Assembly (NCBI RefSeq): GCF_021018895.1
Contig: NC_079379.1
Location: forward strand, 23,683,776 to 23,747,775
Length of the DNA stretch: 64,000 nucleotides
Direction of reading: 5' to 3'
Source: Seriola aureovittata
Taxonomy: Eukaryota > Chordata > Actinopteri > Carangiformes > Carangidae
Below, in pieces: positions 28,185 to 40,345 of this stretch. Position numbers and translations under genes: made by a program. Position 1 is the stretch's first letter, and every line of letters begins with the position of its first letter. Under the pieces are notes generated by a model. It saw only the letters and a list, made by a program, of their open reading frames with translations. It searched no databases and was not told the origin of the DNA.

Positions 28185-28820
28185 TGTGCCTGTGACTTCC
28201 CACTTTTAGTTATTTCCTGTTTTATTTTGAAAGAACTAACCTTATGTGTCTGTTGGGTGTTTTACTTTCTGCCCTCCTGTGCCCCTGCCCCAATTAGTTT
28301 CACCTGTTCCCAGTTACCCCTCGCATTCCTTTGTATTTAGTCGCTGTCGTTCCTGTTTTTATAGAACTCCTTTAAATTTTTATTGTTGCCCATTTTTAGT
28401 TTCGCTGGGAATTAGGGGCGGAGTCAGGCACTACCAAGATGGCGACAGCGAAGAAGCTCACTCTGAGCTTCAAAACTGTTTGTCACAAAACCCACTGAGG
28501 TTACGTCCAAGTTTTTCTCTGTGGTTTTGCTGCCTGAGTTTTGTTTCCTGCCTGCCGGGACTCTAAGGTTTTCCACCTGTCAGCCATCATGTGTATTAAA
28601 GTAGAGTAAAAATCTCGAAGATCTCTGGTGAGTCTTTGCTTGCACTTTTGGTGTATTTCCTGTTTTATTTTGAAATAAGTTTTAGGCGTGTGCCCATTGT
28701 TGTTTTACTTCCTGTCTTTGTCTCATTTTCCATCCTTTGTGATTGTCTGCCCCGCCCTGATGGGTTTCACCTGTGTGTAATTACTGAGTCTGACTCATCT
28801 GTTTGTAGGTGAATTTGTTA
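28185..28820. repeat. Two copies of a TTTCCTGTTTTATTTTGAAA dispersed repeat
   Basis: TATTTCCTGTTTTATTTTGAAA occurs at about 28212 and again at about 28655. Each is followed by TTTTACTT(T/C)CTG, TGCCCC and GTTTCACCTGT phrases in the same order. The two copies are direct repeats about 440 bp apart and match a common fish intergenic family. Confidence 0.6.
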
Positions 28821-30495
28821 ATGAATTACTACTTTTGCACCAACCGTCTTTTATTTGAGCTGGTCTGCATTTGAGTCCTGAAAATACTCCATAACATTTA
28901 CACAACAGGAATCTGTTTTCATGTGTCTTTTAACTTGTTATGGAGTTCTGCCCCAAAGTGTCCAAAAAAACAAAGACAAAACAAAGAAAACAAGCAGAGA
29001 AAAGAGTGTAGCTGTGTTTGTAACACTGAAAAGCTGTCCTCGACAGCGAAGCCATTTATCAATTTCTTTATGTTTTTATTCTTTACTTGACCTAAAACAA
29101 ATAAAAATGTTTTATTTCTACATCTCATTTTTATTTTTTCACCCCGAGTTCTTGAGAAAGTTCTTAATTCCTTGGAGCAGAAACAACCTGCTGCACTAAA
29201 TGCTAACGTGTTGAAATCAAACCAATTAGAAACGTGATAAACGCAGAGAATCAGACTCTTGGGTAAGTGACCTTTAATTTGATGTTTTCATCTAGTCCTG
29301 CTAAACTGTTGAGTAGCTAAATCTACACTGCATTTGTTCTGTTTATCTAAAATGGCAAGTAATTAACCAATGACCCATTTCAATCATGGCTGCCAACTGT
29401 GTGCACTCTAACTCTATTTTGTTTTCTGCATCTACAGTAATATAACAGCTAATGTTGATTACAAAGGAAATTAAATGTCATGCCATGAAACTGTTTGGAC
29501 TAAATCTCAGCACAACTAAATCAGTGTTTTTAATTCTGAAACACTATAGGATTGAAAGGATAAACAATAATATATTTTCCCCAATACAAACAGAATCTGT
29601 ATGGTGTAAATAAAACAAGAAAAACATGCTCTGTCAAAATTAATTTGCTGCAGGGAGTTTTTCAGCGTGTTTCACTCTGTCTCCCTTTCCCTCTTCTTCC
29701 CAGCAGTAGCCTCTCGTTATGAAAGCTATAGGTTCTATGAAACGGTCCTCGACGAACAGGAATCCTTCTTGAAATGTGTTTTCATACACACCTTTTCTTC
29801 TCTTTTTCCTCTGATCCACAGCAAACACACTCATGTGTACAGGGTCCACACGTTTATCCGCAGCACTTCAGACGCTGCTCTTTGTTTGCTCCATGAGCGC
29901 CTGGGTAGTTGTTTTTTTTTTCTCAGCTGAGGAGAGAATAACTGATACTGAGGCTATATATATGGTATACTGCTTATATAGGTTATATAGATGTTAATTA
30001 ATTCTGTACATTTCACATTTTTACAGTGTTTATACAATTCATTATTTACACATTTATGTTCACACAGTTAACTATTTACGTATGTATATTTACACAATTA
30101 TTATTTACATATTCACAGGTTTATATATTTACATTTGCATCTTTGAAAACATGAATCCATCACTATCATATTCACCTCAGTCTAAGTCCTTCTAGCCCCT
30201 GATTGGTTACTTTAGCGACATGTGACTAGGAGACAGGAAGTGTTGTTGTGTGTAGAAAACATAGGCCGTGTTTGGAATATCCACTCTCTCAGTATACAGT
30301 CCACTATATAGTGAATCGGCCATTTTGTAATTGTGGTTCGAATTTTCAACTGTAAATATTAGCACTACAAAATTGTTGTGAGGCACACAAAATATGTAGT
30401 ACACAAAAGTAAATGTATGCCTACATAAATCAAGCTAGACATGCATTGCGGCCTGCCTTGTGAAAGTGATGCAGGAGAATTCATCTCGCTAACAT

Positions 30496-30521
30496 GCTAG
30501 CGGCTAATGTTAGCCGCTAGC
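30496..30521. repeat. Perfect palindrome, 12-bp arms, 2-nt loop
   Basis: GCTAGCGGCTAA, then TG, then TTAGCCGCTAGC. Complementarity is exact across 12 bases. Confidence 0.95.
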
Positions 30522-30972
30522 TAATGTGCTTTTATAACTGAATAGCAGTGGCTCATGTCCTTTCAAAAATAATTAAAATGTCTGTCAGGATCATATTTTG
30601 AAAACAACACAAACGGATGAAACAGTAAGAACTGACAAAAACAGAGTAAAGAATGATGTGTAGACATAAATTCAAATGTATACAATACATGAAAGATGTG
30701 TAAAAATTGCACTTGTAAGATAGCATGTATTTCATTTTTTTTTTATTTTTATTTTTTTTTTATTTCATATGTGATGCAGATGCTCTGGTGTTTCTTTGTT
30801 TATTTGAATATCCAGCACATTATTAGCATTAGCAATTTAGCATCTAAGAAGTGTCTGATATGTATGATCTGCTGTCTGTACTGTATACGGGGTGGAGAGA
30901 AATAAACGTGCTGCTTAAAAAGTTAATCCGTTGCTATCCAGCTGTTTATTTTTATTGAGAGAGATCCAAACC

Positions 30973-30997
30973 ATATATATATATATATATATATATA
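30973..30997. repeat. (AT)n microsatellite
   Basis: 25 bases of alternating AT. Confidence 0.95.
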
Positions 30998-31547
30998 CAG
31001 TATATAATACGTGTGTGTGTATTAAAGTAGTCATGAGTAATTCTCGAATCTGGTTGGTGAGCATTAAGAACCAGCACCACCTTCATCATGCAAATACCAG
31101 CTGTTTCATTTCTGTCTACATCTACAAAAGACTGTTTTGAAACATTAAAGAGCGTCTAACTACATCGAGCACAGTTTGCATGAAACGAAGCTTCATCTCA
31201 ACATTGGATGTTTCCCTGTCCCCTCCACACATCTCTCCCCCTCACTAATGAGCCCATTAGCAATTACACATTGAATCAGGCTTCTATGGCAACACAGCAT
31301 GAGCACAACATTTGGGATGGTGAAATTTACACAGCATCTACTGTCACGGCTGTTTTTTTTACTTGCCTGAAAAAAACCCCGTCTTATATAAAATATTTAG
31401 ATTATATGGAACAGTTTTATTATGTGAGATGTCAAATCTTGTACATATCTAGAGAATAGTGAGTCACGCTTATGTAAGATATCAATTAGTAATGGCAGAA
31501 AATACATCATACAATATATACATACCTCAGGTACAGAGATAAAAATA

Positions 31548-32059
31548 TTAAAAGTCCCATACAGTGTAAAGGTCTCTGTCCATGTGTAGTGTGATTATAG
31601 ATCAGCTCTAGCTTCTATATTAATACTGTGAAAGTATCAAAGCCTCAGTCCACAGAGAAATGCACACAGCCTGTATTCAGAAACTGAGCCTTAAAACCAG
31701 CCGTCAGGACTTCTGGAACTTTGTGATGTCACAACAAAGCAGTCACCAAGCCCCGCCCACCTGGACCCACCATCCAAACCTTGCAGGATTTGGTTTCTCT
31801 GAGTGTTTTTACCTGAAATCTTCTTTATTTTTATTGGATGACTCAGAAAACAGTGAGCCAATCAGAAGAGAGGCTCAGAGCCTCCTCTCTTCTGATTGGC
31901 TCAGCGACCTGTTGTTACTAGAGCTCCAGAGAGAAGCCTGAGAGAGGAGATGTAAAACTACACTGAGATGGTTTTGGGTTCTTAAAACCACAAATATATC
32001 TTCTAATGGATCAACGCTTCAAATAAAACACAGAAGAAGAAGAAAATATGGAGCTTTAA
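31548..32059. mobile_element. MITE copy 1 (TTAAAGGTCCCATA-type ends)
   Basis: About 512 bp, nearly identical in its inner part to the reverse complement of 57097-57588. One end reads TTAAAAGTCCCATA and the other, inverted, TTAAAGCTCCATA, so imperfect terminal inverted repeats are present and TTAA may be the target duplication. It has no coding capacity. Inside is a hairpin-forming stretch (GCCAATCAGAAGAGAGG ... CTCTTCTGATTGGC, about 31857-31902). A piggyBac-like origin is suggested by TTAA but not shown. Confidence 0.75.
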
Positions 32060-32499
32060 TTATAAGATCCTTTTATTTATATTTTTCCCCCATTTTAAAA
32101 ATATATTTGTAAGTAATAGTAGTATTTGTATTGTAGTAAGACCTATTTCTCTCTCCCAGTTTTAAAGGACATATCTTACTGAGTGTTCTGAATGCTGTCA
32201 CAAAAACTCCTTCATATAAAGTCCTGTCCGAACGATGACCACACACTGGAAGCCGAGCAGAAAGCCTCCCGCCCTGCGGAGGGGCGAGACAAGATGACTC
32301 ATACAGTAACGGTGCATTCAGTGTCACACCTGGCTGCACACACAAGAAGTGATGAAGAATGGACAAAGAATGAAAAGCTCAAGAGAAGTTCAAAAACCTT
32401 CTTACTTTTCTCACCTCTGCACACTTGGTCGGTCACTGCATGAAGTGAAGGTGCTTGTCGGACTGTCAGTTTCAGAAAGTTACAAAAATAGTCAGAGAG

Positions 32500-32503
<4 letters not shown>

Positions 32504-32538
<35 letters not shown>

Positions 32539-32545
32539 GGGGGGG
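32504..32545. repeat. (GT)n microsatellite joined to a G10 run
   Basis: 33 bases of GT followed directly by ten G. Confidence 0.95.
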
Positions 32546-33431
32546 TTCGGATGCTGTTCGATCATTCAATTTGCACCCTGTAGCACACTCTGCAGTAATG
32601 TGGGCGCAGCACCACGCTGTCATGGTGGAGAGGAAGCTATAGGGGGTGAAAATTAAGCTCTCGATTTACTGGTCATGAACTTTTGCAAGTGACAGAAAAG
32701 TTTGCAGATGCAGTCAACCAAAAATACATTTCCTCCTTACAGTGTTCTGAACTCACTCTTAGGGACATTCAGAAGGAGCTTGCTGCAGAAACTGCTGTTA
32801 CTTTTATTCTGAAAGAAGCTGCGGAGGTTGTTCAGGCATCTGCTTAGGATGATTAGGAGACACAGTGGGCAGAGCAGGAATACGCTGGAGGGATTATGTA
32901 TCTCATCTGACCTGGAATCCACCAGTAAATAGAGTAAAATGGAGTCAATAGCTAGAGAGAAGTTGATCCTCGCTACTTTGCTTAGCTTTAGAGGTCGCTA
33001 ATCAACCTCTGAGTCTGAGGCCGTGGTACTCCTGTAGGTTGGAACGAGCTGTGATCCCAAGCGGTGGAGTTCAGGTACCTTGGATGTCGTCCACAGGTGA
33101 AGGTGTGATGGGGAGGTTGTACTGCACTGTAATGGTAAACAGGGAGCTGAGTATGACGACGACGCTCTTAATTTATAGGTTGACTCACATCCTAACTTTC
33201 ATCTATGGTCATGAGCTTTGTGTAGAGACTGAATTAGTGGGACTGGGGGTATATATATATAAATATATATAAATATATATAGCATTTAATTAGACTTTAA
33301 ACTCGTGACAGATCCGCCAGCGGGAAACCATCCTTGCGAGGGAGCATTTCTGCTCTGTGAGCGCACACAGAACAGTCGCCACGAGCGTGACAGCATCCTC
33401 ACGAGGCAGCTGCGGTCGCATGAGCACGGGG

Positions 33432-33452
33432 CTCTTTCACTTTCACTTTCAC
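33432..33452. promoter_or_regulatory. Triple GAAAGT repeat, IRF/PRDM1-like site (minus strand)
   Basis: On the minus strand this reads GTGAAAGTGAAAGTGAAAGA, three GAAAGT units in phase. GAAANNGAAA is the interferon-regulatory-factor element and AAGTGAAAGT the PRDM1 site. No gene is visible nearby, so function is open. Confidence 0.4.
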
Positions 33453-33769
33453 GCTGGATTGTGTGTGAACGTCATGGTCTACAAGACTGACCTGTAAACA
33501 CATGTGAATAAACAGGGGAGCTGTAGTTTCTCTGGATGAAAAGCACCGTAATGTTTACATTTCACTACTTTCAATGATTTATGATCCACGTGGACAAAAA
33601 ACAAGTTTTGTCTCCAGTTACACTTGATAGTTTTTCATTTTAAAAAATCTTTATAGACTTTATCATCGTTAAACAAAGCTAACAATAATTCCAGAGCAGC
33701 ATAGTTTACACAACTAATACAAATAGTAAATACCTAAATACAGTGTATGTACACAGTATTTACACACAA

Positions 33770-33830
33770 TTGTCAATTTATTAGGAACACCTTGCTAAAA
33801 ATAAGACAGTCTAATACAACGCTGAGAATG
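33770..33830. mobile_element. Terminal fragment of a Tc1-like element
   Basis: AATTTATTAGGAACACCTTG resembles the TTTATTAGGTACACCT terminus of a widespread fish Tc1-like family, also seen at 39648. Nothing of the transposase follows. Confidence 0.4.
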
Positions 33831-33889
33831 TTACAGGGATTACTCGTCTTTGAATGAAGGACATCAGTCATTTCAGCATCAGACTTTAA

Positions 33890-34130
33890 CACAGGAGACG
33901 CTGTCGTTCCATAACCACAACTCAGTGGTCGTTATTGTAACCATGGCGACAAAGGTCCCCCTAACCTCAACCAAGTATTTATTTTAACTCAAACCGTGAT
34001 CTCTCCCTGTATTTCTGGACCTAAACCTAACCACACCTCCAAAATAGGTAAAAAGTTTAATTTCTGAAACGGTGACTTTGTCGTTTCAATAGTGGCGTCA
34101 ATTCAGAAAATACCTGCAGTATATGTGTTG
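33890..34130. repeat. Dispersed fish repeat (AACCTAAACC-type), second copy
   Basis: CTAACCTCAACCAAGTATTTATTTTAACTC and GACCTAAACCTAACCACACC, related to the copy at 19340-19620 in the same orientation. Confidence 0.45.
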
Positions 34131-37029
34131 GACCGTCAACGTATTTTGTTGTTTAATTTTAGAAGGGTTTGTTGGTGATTTGTTGTTTTTAATGCTGTAT
34201 GTGTGATACTAGACACAGTGCAATACTGTGGTGAGAGAAGCAAACCAAATATTTATTTCTATGAAGGGTAAAAGATTATTACTGCGTCCCACTGAGGAGC
34301 ACCTCATGTCTGATGGTTTTTTGTTTTGTTTTGGTTTTTTTTCATAAGAAGTGAGACATAAAAATAGCTCGTGTCAGGAGCGATACAGTGATGTGAGGAT
34401 TTTCGTTGCAATTTACTGATGTGGGAGTTGTTAGGGGCCGAATTGGACTGTTTCACCCTGATCCTACACTGATTGCGAGGCCATAGGGGAAAATCAGTGA
34501 GTGCTCTCCACAGTCTAATCAGGAACAATCCTGAGTTTTTGTCATACAACTCGACTCAGTAGAGAGATACAGCCTAATGAATAAAGGAATTGTTTCAACC
34601 TACCGAAATCTGCCGGTCGCTCCGAAAACTCCTCGCAGCGCAATTAAGGCCGGTGTAGATGTACAACGCAGCTCCGATGTATCAACAGAAGTATGAGTGC
34701 TCGTCTGACTCATCTGTGCTACTTCTGGCTGCCTGGTTGGGGAAATAATGATGATGGTGATGATGATGATGATGATGCAGTTACTGGGAGTTATTGTGAA
34801 GGAGCCCAGGGGCCCAAGCAGTGACCTCAATGGAGTCGAGAATCATGAATGACAAACAGCTGCCTTGAGGAAGGGAAGGTGTGAGGGAAAAACTCTTGCC
34901 CACATTGATTTCTCTGTTTCTGACTTTAAGCTGCTGCTGTAATCTATTCTAGTGTTCACTCTTTTGTGTTTGCAAGTCCTGGAACAAAATCGTCATACTG
35001 AAACATTCACACTGGAATTTCTGTGTGCAAGATACACTCAGCTTATTAGATAAAATTAGCTAAAACTAATGTAGTCTAACATACAGACCATCAATACTTA
35101 ACACCTTCTAACTCACTGGCTGCACCACAACAGCAGGGCCAGCCCTTTAATGGCGACTGACTGACTGAGTGATCATATTTCCACCATTGGTCAGCCAAAT
35201 GCTACATGACTGTACCGTGTGTGGGTGCCAACCATGGGCTCAGCGCTTTACTCATGTCACAGGCAGTCACCCAGCTGCCTTGATTTCCTGGGTGGTCTGA
35301 AGCTGCAGGGAAGCGGAGGAGCACTTCCAATACACTGAGCCTCGCCTCCATTACGGCAAGAGAAGTCATCGCTAACTTCTAGAGAAACCAGCAGATCTGA
35401 CCACAATGTAAACTACAGAAACACCAGGAACTCCGCTCACTTCGGTGCAGTAATAAAAGCCCCATTAAGAAATAAAGCGTTTCTCTCCACTGAAACGCTA
35501 GAAGGCCTTTAATTTGAAAAGATTACAGGAAGTGCTGAGTTTATATTAACACCTAATGCAGTAACTTTAACATGACTGATTGATGAGGTTTTGTATTGAA
35601 ATACCACTATGACCAATTAGAGTTAAAAATAAAGGCTGGCTTCTAATAAAAGACTGTTGCCTCCTCAGTCACAGTGAGTCTTAATGGGCCACGTCTCAGT
35701 CAGTAATTCAAACTCGCTCTGTTGTCTGATAACAGAGAGACAAACATGTAAATGAGAGCAGCTTTGTTGTGAATTCAGCTGTATTGAAATACTGTATATG
35801 TGAGCACAGAGAGGAGAGAACCGGGCGTGATGATGTTTACAGCGGTTCCACAACCGTTTTCAACTACGTCCTGAAGGTCAAACATTGACGGTCCGGCCGT
35901 ATACTACAGGTTTTTGACATAGTCTTGTTCTATAAATATCCCCTCCTTCCAAACTTAATACAGGCCTCTCTCCCTCCTTCCTTAAAATTTCCAAACCCAC
36001 CCCTCCACCTGAGCAGTAAAATCACTGACTGTGATGGCAAAATATCTTTAATTTTTAATTAAAGGCCAATATTAATCTGCGGCACTGGCAGGCGTTTATA
36101 TCTCTGTTCTGAGTCCACCTTGTTTGTTTACCAAGACAGTAACAAACTGTTTCTCCCAGCGTGACCCTGGAGAACAAAATGTCTCACACTAACTGGGAAC
36201 ACACACAGCTTGCTGATAAGGCTTTGGGCCTGTGTGTAAAAAACGCTCATTACTCTGGTCTATTACTCCTCTAGCTCCGACACGTTACTGCAGATCTTGT
36301 GTCATCAGAACAGAACAACAAATGGAAAGTACACAGCACGAACTCAGCAGAGCAGAAACACACTCACATGGCCTCGCATGAGCAAAGTCTCATTTCTTAG
36401 ACTCCTATTATATTCATAATTAAATAACCGTTCATCGTTTGCTTTCTTTCTGTTTTTAAATTTTGTAATTTTGTTTTTTTTTTTGGTCTCTCTACTTATA
36501 AATAGTGTTTAGTGTGATGTTAAAGCTAACGCATTCAAACAATAGGAAAAGTAATAGATCAGTGGCGCTGTATTTAGGAGCAGAGATGTTTCTTTTGAGC
36601 AAAGAGATCACGCTTTATTGCAGTTAAGAAACTCCCTTATTATGCTTATTTACAATGAACCAAACAAGCCGACATAATGCCCCCCCCCCCCCCCCCCCAC
36701 CCCCCCGTGTGTGATTTTGGAGAGGGTGCCAGTGTTGTGGAATCAGAGACGTCCATGTCTTTTTCCCGTCGATACAGAAGTAACACCGGATTCTCTTTCC
36801 TTTTTAATCTCATCTCGATATTCTTCTGCAGGTGGAGAGAGATTTCTAGAAGTCAGGCAACAGTCGAAGCTGCAGAGTAACCTGTGTAATCTCCAGGACG
36901 GCTCTCCGTGGGCCATTAGCAGTCACTTCTTAATCCAAGCCCCATCTTCCGCCTCCTCCAGGAGTCCTTTGGCTGTCTTTAGATGTAAAGCAGTGTGTAG
37001 AGCAACATGGGAAACATAATTTTAGAGAC
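34131..37029. other. No gene recognised
   Basis: Includes an interrupted (GAT)n near 34750-34777, and a C-rich tract at 36680-36706 (C19, A, C7). Frames are short and without motifs. Confidence 0.45.
36680..36706. repeat. C-rich tract (C19-A-C7)
   Basis: Nineteen C, one A, seven C. Confidence 0.95.
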
Positions 37030-37031
37030 AG

Positions 37032-37110
37032 ATACAGTGGCTTCAGAAAGTTTCCACAACCCTTCACTTTTTGTAGATTTCCTTGTTTTGTAGATTTATT
37101 TATTTATTTA
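37032..37110. mobile_element. Terminal fragment of a Tc1-type element
   Basis: TACAGTGGCTTCAGAAAGTTTCCACAACCCTTCACTTTTTGTAGATTT resembles the CAGTG...AAAGTATTCA-type ends of fish Tc1 relatives. It is followed by a (TTTA)n tract. No transposase region is attached. Confidence 0.5.
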
Positions 37111-37871
37111 TTTATTTTTAAAGTCGACAAAACACAATTACGAATGGTGTGTGAGATTTCTCCTCTCGCTATTTCATTCCGATTAAACGTGATGATAGAT
37201 TTCCAGCAGTCTGCCTTTCAGTAGGAACTGTCTCCCTGGAGCAAAAATAAAAAATATAAAATGTGTTTCCATTTCAATTTTGTGAAAAAATTGCTTTGTT
37301 GAATAATCTGAAATAACTCCATTACTCGTTTTTAAGTTTGCAATTTCAAATTGCACATTAAGCAGGTTAATGGAAACTCACCTCCTGATTTGCACCTTCA
37401 CCTTTTTGTGACTTCATTTTTCATGCAGTGATCACGTTCCACCATGTGAACCCGAAAAATACTGTAATGACGTACTTGTTGGGCGATGTTTTACCCACTT
37501 TTGTTTTCATACTATATTAAAGCCATAATCTATAGATTGTGATGTAATATGCTCTTCTGTCCCTCTCTCCTTGTATCCACTTGTGTTGCTGATCAGATAT
37601 AATTGCTCTTGATCCACAGAAGGTCAGTGGCTTGAATCTGCTGCAGGAAGCAGGTTGCTGGATTGCTGACTGAGAGGAAGCAGCGTTTGGGTCTAGAGCA
37701 CTGCCGTACAATGAATACATTACCCACAATTCACTATTTACAGTACCACGGGGGAGATGTTTCATAATCAGGAGGTGGAAGTTGGTGGAGGAATCAGGAG
37801 GCTTTTATTGTTATAAAAAAAAAAATCATTAGTCAACAACGGTGTTGGGCTACTGTATGCAGCAACATCAC

Positions 37872-37874
<3 letters not shown>

Positions 37875-37903
<29 letters not shown>
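37875..37903. repeat. (AC)n microsatellite
   Basis: 29 bases of uninterrupted AC. Confidence 0.95.
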
Positions 37904-37905
<2 letters not shown>

Positions 37906-38190
37906 GTCGTTATCTTTATCAGACTGTAATTTTCACTTAACAACGACATGTGTTCCTCTCCCCGTCCCTCTCAGCTCATCACACCCCCACGTACGATGAA
38001 ATCCACAAACACAGAGGTTCAATTGAGGAGCTTGGAAAAGAGAGGAGAAATAATCCCGGGTCCCGGTGGGATCAGATGTCACCAGCAAAAACAAGCGACA
38101 GATTGCCTAAGCCCACGGCCAGGCTGAAGGTGTTCTGCAGAGCGGAGGGAGGTCATTACTGTTGGCCCTTCTGCACAGGAGGAAACATGA

Positions 38191-38209
38191 GGGGGGGGGG
38201 GGGGGGGGG
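38191..38209. repeat. G19 homopolymer
   Basis: Nineteen consecutive G bases. Confidence 0.95.
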
Positions 38210-39639
38210 CTGCATGGCTCAACACAACACAACACACACTCTTCTCTGATAAAATACAGCAGGTCACATTCGAACTGAAAACACTTTTGTGTGAAAACAC
38301 TTTTGTTTGTAACCTGCAGCAGCAGATCAGCTGAGTTGCAAAGGGAAGATGAACAGCTTGACCTGCTCAGTAAACGACAGATGGAACCAGCTCATGCAGA
38401 TCGAGTACAGGCCCACACTGCATAGACCTTATTGATTATCAGTGTATTGAAATTTAAAAAAACCAAAACAAAAAAAAAAGGTGAAGAGAGGAGATTTACA
38501 GATTTTTTTAACCAGTTGCAGTTTTACTCAACATAGATATCTTCTGGAAAGTTTAGTGATACTGTTGGTTTGAGCATGACATCTGTTCCTATGGTAAAGA
38601 AGCCTGTCAGATATTTTAATTTATAAATGCCAGAAGAAAAAACATCTGCAGCAATTGGAGCAAAAAAAAAAAAATTAAACCTCTGTGCTCAAAGAACCAA
38701 ATATTTAGATATATAACAGGGTTACTCATCTTTTGTTCTGCTGATTCCACCAGCAGAGATTCATATCCACCCACCGTTGGACTTGCTCCAACTGCAAGTT
38801 ACCTATAAGACTGTTCAAGTAGAAAAAGCACAGGCTTAAACTTCTGTAACCTTGCGGCCAAAATAATCAATCAGCCACCTGAATAGCTCAGTTACTACAA
38901 CAATAGCACACTCAGCTTTAAACAACACAGTCTCACACTCAGAACAATTACTCTCATTACACAGTGACGAGGTTTGTTATCCAAAAAAAGGCTAAGCTGT
39001 CTCAGATGAGAAGATGAACTCATAAATACAGGCCCCCGCTGTTTGATGATCTACGTGGATTTGCATATGAGACAAGAATCATGACGCTTGTCTTGAAAAC
39101 TTGCAGGTGTGTAACACTGGAGCTGTAACCCCCGAAGCACAGGCAGGAGGCAGAACAGCTGTGGTTTAAAAAAACAGGAAAAAAACATTGTAAAACTGGG
39201 TCAAAAGGCGGCAACAGTCATCAAAAGAGGCTGATTCAGAGGGTAAAAACCAGGCAGACAAGTCAAAAGACGGGGAGACGGGTTCTTTTGCTATTTGTCA
39301 TGAATGTAGATATACAAAAACACAGCATTCTGGGAAAAGCTGTTAATGAAAACAACATTTTTATTCACTGACCAAATCCACCGAATCCAAAATAAATAGT
39401 AAGTTTAGAGATTTTATTGCAGAGAAAAAAATGATAATTCATGTAAATTATAACTTAATTAAATGTAATGTAAACGTAAAATGTAGCAACTAATCGTCAT
39501 GTCAGTTGTTTTGTTCAGAGATGTGTCTTTAATTGTAGCTAAATGTTCATATCTAGCTACATAGCTAATGTTAGCATCTGTAAAGTCTCTCTTGGTTGGT
39601 TTGGTTTCAGTTGTTTGGCAGTTTGAATTCACATGCGTT

Positions 39640-40117
39640 TAGCACTTTGTTAGGAACACCTGTACACCTGTGTATTCATGCCATTATCAGCCAATCATGT
39701 GGCAGCAGCGCAACGAATAAAACCTTCAGTTAATGTTCACGTCTACAGCAGAATTAGGAAAATAAACGTGATCTCAGTGGCGTGATTGTTGGTGCCAGAC
39801 GGAGGGGAAGCTGCTGATCTCCTGGGATTTTACTCGCACGACGGTCTCGGGAGGTTTCGCTCAGGATGGTGTGAAAAACAGAAAACATCCAGTGAGCAGC
39901 GGCTCTGTGTTGATGAGAGAGGTCAGTGGAGAATGGACAGAAGTGGTTGGAGCTGACAGAAAGGCTGTGGTAACTCGGATAACCACTCTGTAAAACTGTG
40001 GCGAGCAGAAAAGCTTCAGAGAGTCTGATGGATCCGGGTTTGTGCTGAGGCGGCAGATGGCAGGTTCAGAATTAGGTGTCAACAGCGTGAACCCAACCTG
40101 CCTCGTGTCAACAGTCC

Positions 40118-40151
<34 letters not shown>

Positions 40152-40345
40152 AATGATGTGGGGAATGTTTTCTTGGCTCACTTTCAGTTGCTTAATACCA
40201 ATCAATCATTGTTCGAATGCCACAGCCTGCCTGAGTATTGTTCATTCCTTCATAGCCACAATAGAGAGCTGCAGAGATGGCGTATTTTTCACCGCCAACC
40301 CAGACGATAGCATCGAAGAAAAGACGATGGGATTTTTCCATTGAA
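39640..40345 (+). mobile_element. Broken Tc1-like transposon (TTAGGAACACCTGT family)
   Basis: Starts with TTGTTAGGAACACCTGTACACC and keeps in order the transposon landmarks GTGGCAGCAGCGCAACG, TTGTTGGTGCCAGACGG, CTGCTGATCTCCTGGGATTTT, ATCCAGTGAGCAGCGG, GAGGTCAGTGGAGAATGG, TAACCACTC and ATGATGTGGGGAATGTTTTCTTGGC (the conserved block before the third catalytic residue). Large internal and 3' parts are missing and the frame is broken, so it is inactive. A (CTG)n microsatellite has grown within the body. Confidence 0.75.
40120..40150. repeat. (GCT)n microsatellite inside the transposon
   Basis: About ten GCT/CTG units directly before TAATGATGTGGGG. Undamaged relatives are recalled as having a short GCTGCTGGTGGTG there, which could have seeded the expansion. 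Confidence 0.85.

Larger units (their letters stand above)
28821..31547. other. No gene recognised; AT-rich, with palindrome and degenerate tandem
   Basis: Includes a degenerate ATTTACA-type tandem (30010-30140), a 12-bp-arm palindrome (30496-30521), T-rich runs at 30737-30765, and (AT)n at 30973-30997. No gene-like frame. Confidence 0.45.
32060..33770. other. No gene recognised
   Basis: Holds (GT)n with a G10 tail (32504-32545), an AT/ATA tract at 33250-33282, and an interferon-response-like triple repeat (33432-33452, listed separately). Confidence 0.45.
37111..39635. other. No gene recognised
   Basis: Contains (AC)n at 37875-37903 and a G19 run at 38191-38209. No coding pattern found. 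Confidence 0.45.
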
